This document shows, piece after piece, positions 23,220 to 32,622 of a stretch of 64,000 nucleotides of DNA. The stretch's first letter is position 1. Each line of letters begins with the position of its first letter. The notes under the pieces were generated by a model. That model made no database searches. It was not told where the DNA came from and saw nothing but the letters and a program-made list of their open reading frames with translations. The stretch comes from Jaenimonas drosophilae. Taxonomy: Eukaryota; Euglenozoa; Kinetoplastea; Trypanosomatida; Trypanosomatidae. The stretch spans positions 1 to 64,000 of the forward strand of contig JASAON010001623.1 of the NCBI GenBank assembly GCA_030849065.1, in the 5' to 3' direction. The translations under genes were made by a program, and so were the position numbers.

Positions 23220-23541
23220 CCTGATGAGAGAGAGTCTGTGAAAGTGTAGGTGTGTGTGTGTGTGTGTGTGTGAAGAAGAAGAAAAAGAAGAACGGAGGAG
23301 AGATAGATGCAGTGAGTTTGATACATACAGCTGTGTGCATGCTTGGTATAGGGAAAAGAGGGAGGGAGTAGTGGTACCTCTCTCCTCCACGAGTGCTAGT
23401 CGGGATGAGAAGTAAATGTTGTTGCTCATTCGTCATGAAGATGTGTGGGCATGGAACGAGTGGATCTCACCCATGCATGTAGTGATAAATGTGATGGAAG
23501 GCTTGTGGTTGTTGTTGTTGTTGTTTGGGAAAAGTGGTGCA
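23220..23541. other. Intergenic region between eL34 and the 371-residue gene
   Basis: Apart from the eL34 acceptor, it holds a GT run near 23252-23270 and a short GTT run near 23507-23525. Nothing else was recognised. Confidence 0.6.
23221..23295 (-). promoter_or_regulatory. Probable trans-splice acceptor of eL34
   Basis: The coding strand has a strong CTTCTT-type pyrimidine tract (complement of about 23272-23295), a CA repeat, then TTTCACAG (AG at complement 23236-23237) and a second CATCAG (complement 23221-23222) directly before the ATG. Either would give a 5' UTR of 1 to 16 nt. Confidence 0.55.
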
Positions 23542-24657
23542 TCAGCTGAAGAAGCCCTTTTCCTTGGTGGGGAGTGCGGTGGGCTCCGCCTGCACGAAGG
23601 AGCCGTCCTCCGCCGCTACCTCCATTCCGTAGCGCAGGCGGTTCTCAAAGTAGGCGCCACCACCCGCAAAGGCGTTGCCAAAATAAATGATGGCCCAGTA
23701 CACCAAGTGAATCACGTCCATCTCAATCACTGGAGAGCGTTCATGAGTCTTGCGGAGCTCTGTTTCCCAATCCATGCTACACCACCCGCGTCGGCGAGCT
23801 TCGTCCAGCACCACATGGTAGCGCGCGGCCATGGGCAGGGCCTCCAGCGGGTCCTCCTTCTGGAGTACCTCCCTAGACATGTAGAAGAGATCGCTGTAGC
23901 GCATGTTCGTTACGAGAAAGACGTAGTCGGTGCGATCCTGTGGGGTGAGCTGTGCCACCGTCTCCAGCTCCATGCGATAGATGCGCATCAAGAGGGGAAG
24001 CATAGACATGACGAGCCCGCAAATGAAGAGATGGGCAATCCGCTTCCACCACTTAACCTGCCCACTCGTGATCTTGCGGAACGGGCGATACAACCAATGG
24101 TACCACTTCTTCTCACCTTGGACGTGGCGGTACACAATGTCAAGACACTGCTGCTCGGAGAGGTGAAGGGAGGGATCATCATCGCTGGCACCGCGGCGGG
24201 TGGCGCGGCTGCGTGCCTCACGCAAGGCCTGAATGAGGCGGCTCGTTGTATCCTCGCGGCGCTCCTCATGCTCCATCGCCTGGTCCGTACCTGGACGAAG
24301 GTGTAGGAGCGGGTTGAGTGGCATCTTGCGTCCTTGACGAAAGAGCCCAAAAAAACGCCGCCCTGGTGGAGGTGCCACACTACTCTGAGCCTCATCCATC
24401 ATGGTGGTGCCGGCACCGCGACGGCGATTGCGCTCCGCCGCCGCCGCCGCTTCAGCCTGGGCCTCCAGACGCTTCTCTTCATGTTGAGAGGTTTTTTCTT
24501 TCCACGTGCTGTTGCGGGAACGGGCGGCAATGCTTCGGTGGAACCTCCGCGCCACACGCTCACTTGGTGTGTGCAAGGACCAGCATGGTGGCTGTTGGGC
24601 CACGACCGGCGCCGCCGCCACACACAACACCGCACCACCTCTTCCTAGCCTACGCAT
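23542..24657 (-). CDS. Conserved-looking protein with one membrane segment, probably mitochondrial
   Basis: 371 residues, not recognised as a named family. The N-terminus (MRRLGRGGAVLCVAAAP, then Arg-rich and free of acidic residues to about 50) looks like a mitochondrial targeting sequence. A charged Glu/Ala/Arg helix follows at about 50-90. One clear transmembrane helix lies at about 207-226 (IAHLFICGLVMSMLPLLMRI), preceded by a Trp/Lys/Arg-rich stretch (about 183-206). A weaker hydrophobic patch lies at about 312-330. The globular C-terminal part (about 230-345) has ordinary composition and is likely folded. I infer a mitochondrial inner-membrane protein, perhaps specific to kinetoplastids, but no reaction or partner can be named. 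The start is the only Met with the targeting-like sequence; no upstream extension is open. Confidence 0.8.
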   Translation of the reverse strand: MRRLGRGGAVLCVAAAPVVAQQPPCWSLHTPSERVARRFHRSIAARSRNSTWKEKTSQHEEKRLEAQAEAAAAAERNRRRGAGTTMMDEAQSSVAPPPGRRFFGLFRQGRKMPLNPLLHLRPGTDQAMEHEERREDTTSRLIQALREARSRATRRGASDDDPSLHLSEQQCLDIVYRHVQGEKKWYHWLYRPFRKITSGQVKWWKRIAHLFICGLVMSMLPLLMRIYRMELETVAQLTPQDRTDYVFLVTNMRYSDLFYMSREVLQKEDPLEALPMAARYHVVLDEARRRGWCSMDWETELRKTHERSPVIEMDVIHLVYWAIIYFGNAFAGGGAYFENRLRYGMEVAAEDGSFVQAEPTALPTKEKGFFS

Positions 24658-26487
24658 CCTAAGAAAAAAAATCTGTGGTGCGTGTGCTACTTGCGCACAT
24701 CAAAGGAAGAAGATAAAGAGAGAGATTCAGCTGTTGTATCATTGTGGTGTAGATACATGCACACATACAAAAGATCCAAGCCCACAAGGCTGGATGAGAG
24801 CTCAGCCCTCGGCACACACATGGAGTTTTCATTCACGAGGTAGGATATGGCCTAACTATCATCATTCATCCCTCGCAAAGGGGGGGGAGAAGGGGTCTCC
24901 TTCTGAGCTCACTAAAGCGCGCCACTCTACAGGAACCACCAATCCTCTGCTATTGTTATCTTTTTTTTTTCATTGCACTTCGTCTTTACTCCCCACCCCT
25001 GTGTATGTGGCTATTGTTCGTCAATCACGTGTACTTGCACATGAAATGGAGATGGAGGTGGGGGCCTTGTGTTTTTTTTGTGTGTGAGTTAGTAGCCCAT
25101 CTCACGCAGCACACATGGCACGTACACATGCAGCCCAACGAACAGGACGCGCAAGAAAGAGAAGAAAAAAAAGTATGTGTAGTCAGGGCTGTTGTTCTCG
25201 TGATAGGAAGGCGTTTGAGGAGAGCATCTCCACGAAACATAGACATGCATGTATTCGTGGGAGCCACCAATCTTTGGTTGCTGGCGTCTTCACGCTCTTT
25301 CTCTCTCTCTCTCTCTCTTCTTCCTCCCCTTACAATGTTGTCAGACACATTGCAGTACATCACTACACCCACCATCTTCATCAAGATGAAGAGAGAGAGA
25401 GGAGGAGGATTGAGGTATTCCCACCTCCCTCTCAACACACAAGATGAGTAGAGGAACAGTGATTCCGGGAGTACGCCACAACCACGACAGTGCGTGGAAG
25501 TGGTTGGCAAGGAGAGAGGATTCATCTTTTCCAAACAAACAAGGACGATAGAAGTGGGTGAGGTAGGCAGACGCGCGAAGAACACAAGCACAAGAGAGAG
25601 AGATGGTATTGTTTGAGAGGGTCTTTGCGTTATGTTCATGATGGCTTCACTACAAGGAAAAAAAAGAAAAGTACTCGTGGCATGTTTGTGGTATGTGTTT
25701 CTTTGTTAAGATCATGATGATGATGATGATGACGATGACGATGATGATGTCGATGATCATGATGAAGATGATCATGACCAACATCATGTACAAGGCACCT
25801 CATCTCTCGTCTGAGCCCTCACACGACGGTGGTTAAAAACCATCGGAGAAATATCTTTTGGCAGTGGGCGACGATGCACCCACACGTGTGGGAAGTGCAC
25901 GCAACTGACATGAAAGCCTCATACCTTCTCATGCACTGCCACCATCAAACCTCCCCAGCCAAAAAAAAAAAAAATCCCGCGCCGTGCGCTAGCGAGTGGA
26001 TGGGTTGGCTGTGGCAGAAAAAGGAGAGAGAGGGATAGAGGGCTGCGTGTGTTGGTGTCTTCCGGCACAAGAAGTAGAAGAAGCACACATGAGGTGGGGT
26101 GTGCTGGGGGGAAGCCTCCATCTGCTCTCGGCACCAGTGCCAGCAGCAGCACAACCATTGTGCGGTGGGTGGGATGGAAACAACAGCGTGCAGAATAACG
26201 AAAACGGAGAAGTCAGAGCACACACCAAACCATGTGTGTGCTCAATCCCTCTCCTCCTATTCGCACATCTGCCCAGTATGCCCCCCATACGCCAACGCCG
26301 TTCACGATGGCCTTCACATAGGAAAATGAGTAGGCTGTGTGTGTGTGGCTGCGGCTGGTGAGACGTGGAAAAGTACGGGCACACACACTCACACACATAC
26401 ACATGGCCCCACCTCGTAGCTTATAGCTTATGTCTCTCACTTGTGTGTTCTTGATGGATCATGGCAAGATTCAGATTCATTTTTCTT
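24658..26487. other. Intergenic region downstream of PDH E1 alpha
   Basis: No believable gene on either strand. A compound GAT/GAC repeat sits at 25711-25777, with the self-complementary ATGATCAT occurring twice. A CT run is present near 25298-25318 and A/T runs near 24962 and 25965. The region probably holds the 3' UTR of PDH E1 alpha and the leader of the 371-residue gene. Confidence 0.6.
25711..25777. repeat. Compound GAT/GAC repeat
   Basis: Imperfect trinucleotide array with the palindrome ATGATCAT present twice in its right half, so it could fold on itself. Confidence 0.8.
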
Positions 26488-27624
26488 TTAAGGCTTGTTG
26501 TACACCGTTCCTTGGCACGTGCGGTGCTCAAACTGCTCACCGACATAAATGTCATTGAAGAGCTCCTTCATATCGGTAGGCGGGTGCTTCTGGGCCTTCT
26601 GCAGCTGCTGGTCCACATCCTTCTTCACCGCCTTCTCCATGGCCGTCATCTCATCCTCGGTCATGATGCCCTCGCTGACCATGAACTCCTTCATCTTCTT
26701 GACACAATCACGTTCGTTCTTCACGGTTTGGATGTCATTCTTGCTGCGGTACTGGCTATCTGGGTCAGACATGCTGTGGCCCATGTAGCGGTAGGAATCG
26801 AACTCAATCACCACAGGTCCCTTACCCGAGGTGCAGTGCTGCTTGGCCCAGCGGGTACCTTCCTGTACGGCGAGAACATCCATGCCATCAATCTTGATGC
26901 CAGGGATGTAGTCGCCACGGCGGTAGAACTCCGGCTGGTAGCTGGCGCGCTTCTTGCTCGTGCCCATGCCAAACTGGTTGTTCTCAATGGCAAAGATGCA
27001 GGGAATGCGCTGGAGGGCGGCGATATTCATGGCCTCGTAGACCTGGCCCTGGTTGGCCGCACCATCGCCGTAGAAGGTGACTGCCACATTCTTGGGGTTC
27101 TCGCGGTTCTCCATGGCAAAGCGCCAGGCGAGACCGGCACCGAGGGGCACCTGGGCGCCAACAATACCATTGCCGCCGTAGAAGCCGTGCTTGGTGCTGT
27201 ACATGTGCATGGAGCCACCCTTGCCCTTGCTGCTGCCACCCTGGCGGCCGAACATCTCGGCAAAGACCTCCTCGGGCTCACCTCCACGGCAAATGTACCA
27301 TGCATGATCGCGGTAGCCCGTGATGATGGGGTCGTCGAAGGTGAGGATGTTCTCCATGCCAGCGGGGATGGCCTCCTGGCCAATGTAGAGGTGGCAAAAC
27401 CCACGAATCTTCTTGAGCTTGTAGGACTGATCGCACAGCGACTCCATGCGGCGGATGCGAAACATGAGCTCGAGGCTCTTCTTCATTTGCTCCGTATCAT
27501 AGGTGGCCTCAGTGGGGAGGGGGGCGAGGTCGGTGCGGCCGGCGGTGTGAAGCTTGAAGGGCACCTGGGGGTTGAGGGGGATCGTCTTGGTGGCCAAGAG
27601 AGTGCGGGTGGCAGACTTCAGCAT
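26488..27624 (-). CDS. PDHA1: Pyruvate dehydrogenase E1 component, alpha subunit
   Basis: 378 residues from the chosen start (MLKSATRTLLATKTIPL, a mitochondrial presequence), the usual length for this subunit. It decarboxylates pyruvate with thiamine diphosphate and passes the acetyl group to the E2 lipoyl domain in the mitochondrial matrix. The thiamine diphosphate motif runs from GDGAANQG (186) to IENNQ (214-217). The phosphorylation loop GHSMSDP carries Ser284, equivalent to regulatory site 1 of the human enzyme; the Ser of site 2 is shifted by one residue (Ser290 instead of +7). The frame stays open 159 codons upstream to 28101, but that part is low complexity and lies outside the family. 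The stop is TAA. A long antisense open frame covers the gene and is a codon-bias shadow. Confidence 0.96.
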   Translation of the reverse strand: MLKSATRTLLATKTIPLNPQVPFKLHTAGRTDLAPLPTEATYDTEQMKKSLELMFRIRRMESLCDQSYKLKKIRGFCHLYIGQEAIPAGMENILTFDDPIITGYRDHAWYICRGGEPEEVFAEMFGRQGGSSKGKGGSMHMYSTKHGFYGGNGIVGAQVPLGAGLAWRFAMENRENPKNVAVTFYGDGAANQGQVYEAMNIAALQRIPCIFAIENNQFGMGTSKKRASYQPEFYRRGDYIPGIKIDGMDVLAVQEGTRWAKQHCTSGKGPVVIEFDSYRYMGHSMSDPDSQYRSKNDIQTVKNERDCVKKMKEFMVSEGIMTEDEMTAMEKAVKKDVDQQLQKAQKHPPTDMKELFNDIYVGEQFEHRTCQGTVYNKP

Positions 27625-29497
27625 CGTGGAAGATGTGTGGGTGTTGTTGGACGGGGTTGTAGGGGTTGTGGTGGTTGTGGCTTTGATTGGTGCTGCGACG
27701 AAGGAGGGGAGTGGCGGCTGGGTTGGGTTAACGGTAGGTGTGTTCGAAGGTGGTCGCGCCGCGGGAACGGCGGCGATGGCGGGTCGAGGGGTACTAAAGA
27801 AGGACGCGAAGAGCTGCTTGTACTTGGCTAAGAGGAGCTCGTAGAAGTAGTGAATTGACTTGGACGACGTGGTGCCGACGTTAAAAGAAATGTGGGGTGT
27901 AGAGAAGAAGGGATCTCTTTGTGGTGTGTGGATAAAGTAGGAGAATGATGATGTTGGGTGTTGGTGGTGGTAACAGAGCCAGCAAGCACAACACCGCAAA
28001 AAAAAAAGAGTGAAGAGGAGGAAAGGGGGGGGAGTTAGATTAGTATGCCCTGATTCCGAGCCTCTCATGCTGTGCGTGCACGAACCTCCCACCCACACCA
28101 ACGTGAGGGGAGGTTAGCACCGCAACCACACCCCAGTCGAGATGAGTTGTACGTGTGTGTATCTCTGTTTGTGTGTGTGTGTGTACGTAGGAAGGTTGTC
28201 TTGTAGAGATTCGTTGAGAATGGGAAGCAAGAACAAAGCGGAGGGTGGGCAGCAGAGGTCTGCGCAGTGAGTGCGTAGAAGTGGTGTGCTAGGTCATCCA
28301 CCCTCCACAGCCACGCCCCTCCATCATGGGCGCCCCCCCTCCCCCAACGGTACGTTTAGTGGGTCCTTCCTCGTTGGCTCATTCAAACCCTCTCCAAACA
28401 ACGAACAACAAACATCATCACACACCGCCGACCACTCTACTCTTCATAGCATACCCACTCTCCCAATATATGGATTCACACGAACAACAACAGCATCCTA
28501 CACCACCAACCTCCAACGTTAGCGCATCTGCCAGCAACCCACATGAGAGGGGAGGAGGTACCTCTCCATTCTCATGACGTGTTGAGAGGTGTATGCAGGA
28601 GGTGTGCATGGGAGCATGTGTGCTCATGCAAAGAGAGAGAGAGGAGTAACGAAGAAGTTGGAGAAAACAACAACAAACGGAAGTGGAAGCACAGTAGTGG
28701 GTTGGCGATGATGATGATGATGCGCGTATGCGTGTGTGTGTGTCTGTCTGTGCAGGTGAGAGAGGGAGAGAAGCCCAACAATAGCGCGTAAACGTAGTGT
28801 TCTTTGTTAATGGTCGTCATGAAAAATAGAAAAACAAAAAATCATAATAATATGGCGAGCGCCCATCATAAAGCTGCGCTTGTGCAGCTTTGGTGTTTGT
28901 AGGTGGTGGCAAAATCCAACCACCAACCGCACAACGATGGAGGAGGAAGTGAAGTACACCGGGCAGGGCAGGGCGACTCTCTCAGCTGGTGTGTAGCACC
29001 TGTGTGCGCGGAAGTACCAAGGTACTGCATGTGCTAGCTGAGATTCAGGTAGGCTCAGTGCTCCACGTTTGTGTGTGCTTGTGTGTGTGGCACCCTTTAA
29101 GCGAGGGGGTGTGAAGGGTGGATGTGCCCAACCTCCACGTGCGGCCTTCTCATTACTGATATACAGAGAAGACCTGCGGTAGTGGCATATATGTGTGTGG
29201 CACAAACGCTCCACCTCAAACACCTCCCTCCACACACCAACAGATAATCCTGTTGCGTCGCGCGATGCGTTCCGCTAGTACCATCATGCCCGTGGAGAGA
29301 GGGTTCGGGAGAGAAGGGAGGAGGGGGGTTTGGGGCAGCCATCAAGCCACAACAAACCACCCATCCTCATTCCTCCCAACGGTTCTTCACCACATGCACA
29401 CACGCTCAGCAACGTGTGCTGCCCTCCTTCCACGTGCAATCTTCACCCCCTCCCCCTCACCATCACCACTCTGCACCGCACTTTGCCGTGGTACATC
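27625..29497. other. Intergenic region downstream of the Hsp110 gene
   Basis: No believable gene. The right part is the Hsp110 3' flank and the left part the PDH leader, where a CTCCCCTCCTTCGTCGCAG stretch (complement of about 27693-27711) could be a splice acceptor. A perfect hairpin lies at 28871-28892. Short CT and GT repeats occur near 28630 and 28735. Confidence 0.6.
28871..28892. other. Perfect hairpin, 8-bp stem and 6-nt loop
   Basis: AAAGCTGC, then GCTTGT, then GCAGCTTT: an exact inverted repeat in the 3' flank of the Hsp110 gene. It would fold in either transcript sense. A function is not known. Confidence 0.6.
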
Positions 29498-31957
29498 TCA
29501 ATCCAGCTCCACGCCGTTTGGCACCGCTGGCTCTGCCGTGGCCTCCGTCGCGGGCTCAGCCTCGGCCGGTGCATCTGCGGGCTTCGCCTCCTCCGCGGGC
29601 TTGGCCGCCGCCGGGGCGGGCTTTGGTGGTGGCGGTGTGGGGCGGTTGACGACGATGCGAATGTCATTTTCCACCTTCGCGGCACGCGTGTTGAGGTCAG
29701 TGGTGGTGAACTTGCACGCCTCCGTCTTGGGCTGTGCCAACATCTCCTGGACGGAGGTGGCACCCCAGGTGATGGCCTCATCCGCCGTGGCGGCGACGGT
29801 GCGGAGCTCCTCCTCGGTGATGTGGGCGGCCTGGCCAATCTTGGCGAGGGCGAGGTTCTTGGCCGCGGCCATGCGCGTGTTGAAGCCCTTCAGGGCGAAG
29901 TCGGTGTCGTCGCGGGTCTTGTGGCGGTTGAAGGCGGCATCACCAATGCTGCGGAGCGCCACCACACGTGCCGTGTACTCCTCAAGGGTAGCTTGCTCTC
30001 CCTCATCGTAGAGCCACGTCTCATCGGCCTCGCACTGCTCCAGGAAGTGCTGGCGGTCAGTGGCGGTGACGTAGTCAAAGAGGGCGCCACCCTCGGAGAG
30101 GCGTGGCCGGTAGTCGAGGATGTAGCTCTCGAGCTCATTCTTCTTCTCACGGGTGCGGATGATCTCGCAATCGCGGTTGTGCATCTCATGCTCAGCGGAG
30201 CGGAACTTCACCACAGCCTCGCTGGAGTGGCCCAACAACTCCACGTTGGGGGCGATGGTGACGTCGAGCAGGCGGCACTTGCGCTTCTTCTTGCCCTCAG
30301 CCTCCTTGCCCTCCGTCGCGGGTGCCGCAGCAGCAGGAGCTCCCTCGCCCTCCTGCTTCGCTTCCTTGGCCTCCTCCGGCTTCACCTCCACCTCGAAGCT
30401 GTCGGTGGCCCAGGCACCATCCACCTGCACAAGCCCATCGGGGCGGATGTTAACCCGGATCTTGGTATCACGCAGCTCACCCTGCACCTTGCCCGTATGT
30501 GCGCCGAGCTCCCACTCCCCCACAAGGTAGCTGCCATGCATCGCCCCCTTCACCGCCGCGTTGTTGGGGTCGTTGAAGGCGTAGATGCGGAAAGTGCCGG
30601 TGCAGGGCACCGTGACTTCCATCAAACGTGGGTAGTGATCCCCATCAGCGAGGAGTGGCACAACCTTATTGACCTGTGGCAGAAATGGGATGCTCACTGG
30701 TTCACGGCAGTTCTCCACGTGATAGCCAAGGCTGACCGGGTACGTTGGTACCTCCGCCACACGGAACTCACGCACCTGAAACTTGGGGCTCATCATGGCC
30801 GCGGTGATGGCCGCACCACGGGCGATGGTCTCGCTGGCGTTGAGGGTGAAGCCCGGGGCGCGACCGAGAACCTCCTCCACAAGGCGCTTGAAGAGAGGAA
30901 TGCGGCAGCCTCCGCCAATCATCTCAATGGTGTGAAACTTGGCGAGGTCCACCTTGGCGGCGGCAATGCCCCTCCCAATGACATCACGAATGCGCTCCGC
31001 AATGGGTGCGCCAAGGCTCTCCAGGAGGCTGCGCTCCACGGCAGGGAAGCTGATGTCAATATCCATGATGTTCTCCACGTGAAGTGGGGCAGACTGGTTG
31101 GCGGAGAGGAAGTACTTCAGCCGCTCACAGGCCTGAAGAAGACGAAGCTTGGCACGCTTGTTCTCCGTCACATCCACGTTGTACTTGGTCTTCACCTGCT
31201 TGGCCATCTCCTTGAAGAGCTCATAATCCACAGCGCGGGTGCCAGCCTGGAAGTCGTGGGAGTGGCTGAGCACCTTGCAGTTTCCGCGCCAGAACTTGGC
31301 CACGAGGAAGTCGGTGCAGCCGTAGCCAATATCCAAGATGCCAACCACCTGCGCCTCCTCCTCCGTCTCCTTCAGTGAGCTCCCGCGGAAAATGCCATAA
31401 TCCACGGCAGAGGCCGTTGTTTCGTTCACGAGGGTCATGCAGTGAAGTCCAGCCACGTCACAGGCCTGGTACATCAAACGGCGCTGCTCCGGGGTGTAGT
31501 AGCTCGGCACGGTAACGACGCAGTCGCGCACATCCGCCACAGACTTGGGGTCCGTGGTGGCGGTGATATTCACGTACTCACGCAGCTTTTGCAGCATCAT
31601 GGCCAGAGCCTGCTCTGGATAAAAGTACTTCATCTCGCCACAGTAGTTGACGCCAAACATGAGCTTGCCCTTTTCATCACCCTGGATGGCACAGGTGAGG
31701 AACTCCTTCTCTGCTGCCAGGTTGGGGTCATCCATGTGCATACCAATGCATCGCTTCAGCAGGAAGATGGTGTTCTGGGCGTTGCGCACGTAGCGGTCAA
31801 GGCCCTGCTCACCAATGAAGCGCTCCTGGTCCGTGAAGGAAACAATGGTGGTGGTCTCGCGCTTGCTGACTTCGTTGGTGACGATGTCAACGCCACCGTA
31901 GCGGGTGATGGCCACCGTGGAGTTGAGATTGCCAAAGTCAACACCAAAAACAGACAT
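29498..31957 (-). CDS. HSP110: Hsp110/Hsp70-superfamily chaperone
   Basis: 819 residues. The N-terminal actin-like ATPase domain starts VFGVDFGNLNSTVAI (phosphate-1 loop); other landmarks are VTVPSYYTPEQR (148-159), LVNETTASAVDYG (176-188), the phosphate-2 loop ILDIGYGCTDFLVAK (207-221, deviating from the Hsp70 GGGT as in Hsp110s) and the adenosine motif GGGCRIPLF (348-356). The substrate-binding part carries an acidic/Ala insertion (about 590-625, Glu, Lys, Ala), and the C-terminus ends in a Pro/Ala/Glu-rich tail with no EEVD. Hsp110s act as nucleotide-exchange factors for cytosolic Hsp70 and in disaggregation. The start at 31957 matches the family; the 119 codons open upstream hold only repeats. 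A splice acceptor lies about 60 nt upstream. The stop is TGA. Confidence 0.94.
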   Translation of the reverse strand: MSVFGVDFGNLNSTVAITRYGGVDIVTNEVSKRETTTIVSFTDQERFIGEQGLDRYVRNAQNTIFLLKRCIGMHMDDPNLAAEKEFLTCAIQGDEKGKLMFGVNYCGEMKYFYPEQALAMMLQKLREYVNITATTDPKSVADVRDCVVTVPSYYTPEQRRLMYQACDVAGLHCMTLVNETTASAVDYGIFRGSSLKETEEEAQVVGILDIGYGCTDFLVAKFWRGNCKVLSHSHDFQAGTRAVDYELFKEMAKQVKTKYNVDVTENKRAKLRLLQACERLKYFLSANQSAPLHVENIMDIDISFPAVERSLLESLGAPIAERIRDVIGRGIAAAKVDLAKFHTIEMIGGGCRIPLFKRLVEEVLGRAPGFTLNASETIARGAAITAAMMSPKFQVREFRVAEVPTYPVSLGYHVENCREPVSIPFLPQVNKVVPLLADGDHYPRLMEVTVPCTGTFRIYAFNDPNNAAVKGAMHGSYLVGEWELGAHTGKVQGELRDTKIRVNIRPDGLVQVDGAWATDSFEVEVKPEEAKEAKQEGEGAPAAAAPATEGKEAEGKKKRKCRLLDVTIAPNVELLGHSSEAVVKFRSAEHEMHNRDCEIIRTREKKNELESYILDYRPRLSEGGALFDYVTATDRQHFLEQCEADETWLYDEGEQATLEEYTARVVALRSIGDAAFNRHKTRDDTDFALKGFNTRMAAAKNLALAKIGQAAHITEEELRTVAATADEAITWGATSVQEMLAQPKTEACKFTTTDLNTRAAKVENDIRIVVNRPTPPPPKPAPAAAKPAEEAKPADAPAEAEPATEATAEPAVPNGVELD

Positions 31958-32018
31958 GATGACGACGATGTGTGTTGTTGTTGTTGTTGGTGGTGGTGTT
32001 GTGTGGTTAGATGCGTGT

Positions 32019-32040
32019 CTGTAGGGTGAATAAGAGGAAC
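32019..32040 (-). promoter_or_regulatory. Probable trans-splice acceptor of Hsp110
   Basis: On the coding strand GTTCCTCTTATTCACCCTACAG ends in AG at complement 32019-32020, about 61 nt before the ATG. It is one of the clearest tract-plus-AG sites in the window. Confidence 0.6.
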
Positions 32041-32249
32041 ACAACAAGTCAGTCTTAGGAATAGATAGATGGTTTGTGTAGGGGAGTGCTGTGGGTATGA
32101 TCTTGATGTACAGCCGTGAATAGGAGCTTGTTGAGGGTTCTGAAGACATATAAGAAGAAGGATATAAAAGTGTATGTGCATGTGCTGAGGCCACAATGGA
32201 AATGATGAAGGAGAGGTTTCCACCAGTCCTCCACGATGTTTGGCAACAG

Positions 32250-32250
<1 letters not shown>

Positions 32251-32283
<33 letters not shown>
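32251..32283. repeat. (GTT)11 microsatellite
   Basis: Perfect GTT units, read as AAC in the transcribed strand. The longest perfect copy of the repeat type that also encodes Asn/Gln/Thr runs in the genes here. Confidence 0.9.
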
Positions 32284-32284
<1 letters not shown>

Positions 32285-32622
32285 GTAGAAGCCATTGAAT
32301 ACACGCCCACGCAAAATCCATCGAACAGGATGTTGTGTAGTGGGCTGCCGTGATGTGCGTGGAAGGGTCTAATCTAAAGAGAGGGCTGAGTATGATGGTC
32401 GCCACTACCCACGTTGGTTGGTTGGTGTGCGTTGGCACGTGATTGGGTGAGCAAGCGAGCATGAGGCGACGAGAGGGGGGGGTTGTCATGCCTACTTCCA
32501 GTGATGGGGCAGGACGGTGTGTAGAGCTCCCCCCCCCCACCTCCACGTGCGTATACAACAATTGTTTTCTGTGGTTCAGTCGTGTTGTGGTGTGATGTGT
32601 GTGCGGGTTGGCAGAGACGTCA

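Larger units (their letters stand above)
31958..32622. other. Intergenic region between Hsp110 and the coiled-coil gene
   Basis: Contains the Hsp110 leader and acceptor and the 3' flank of the coiled-coil gene. The main content is a (GTT)11 repeat at 32251-32283 and a C9 run near 32530. No gene is seen. Confidence 0.6.

Noticed and set aside
23220..23429. In-frame extension of eL34
   Set aside because: The family begins MSCPRV; splice acceptors and a CA repeat lie in the extension.
23416..24306. 296-codon plus-strand open frame opposite the 371-residue gene
   Set aside because: The minus frame has a targeting sequence and a membrane helix and fits the strand of all neighbours; the plus frame is His/Leu-rich shadow.
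26461..27831. 456-codon open frame on the plus strand over PDH E1 alpha
   Set aside because: Antisense shadow of a GC-rich gene; composition is Leu/His/Gly/Val-rich without domain character, while the minus strand encodes an unmistakable enzyme.
27625..28101. 159-codon in-frame extension upstream of PDH E1 alpha
   Set aside because: Low-complexity translation, outside the family; the Met at 27624 gives the normal length and a presequence.
29330..31378. 682-codon open frame on the plus strand over Hsp110
   Set aside because: Shadow of the chaperone gene for the same reason.
31958..32314. 119-codon in-frame extension upstream of Hsp110
   Set aside because: Holds a Gln run from the GTT repeat and a likely splice acceptor lies inside it.
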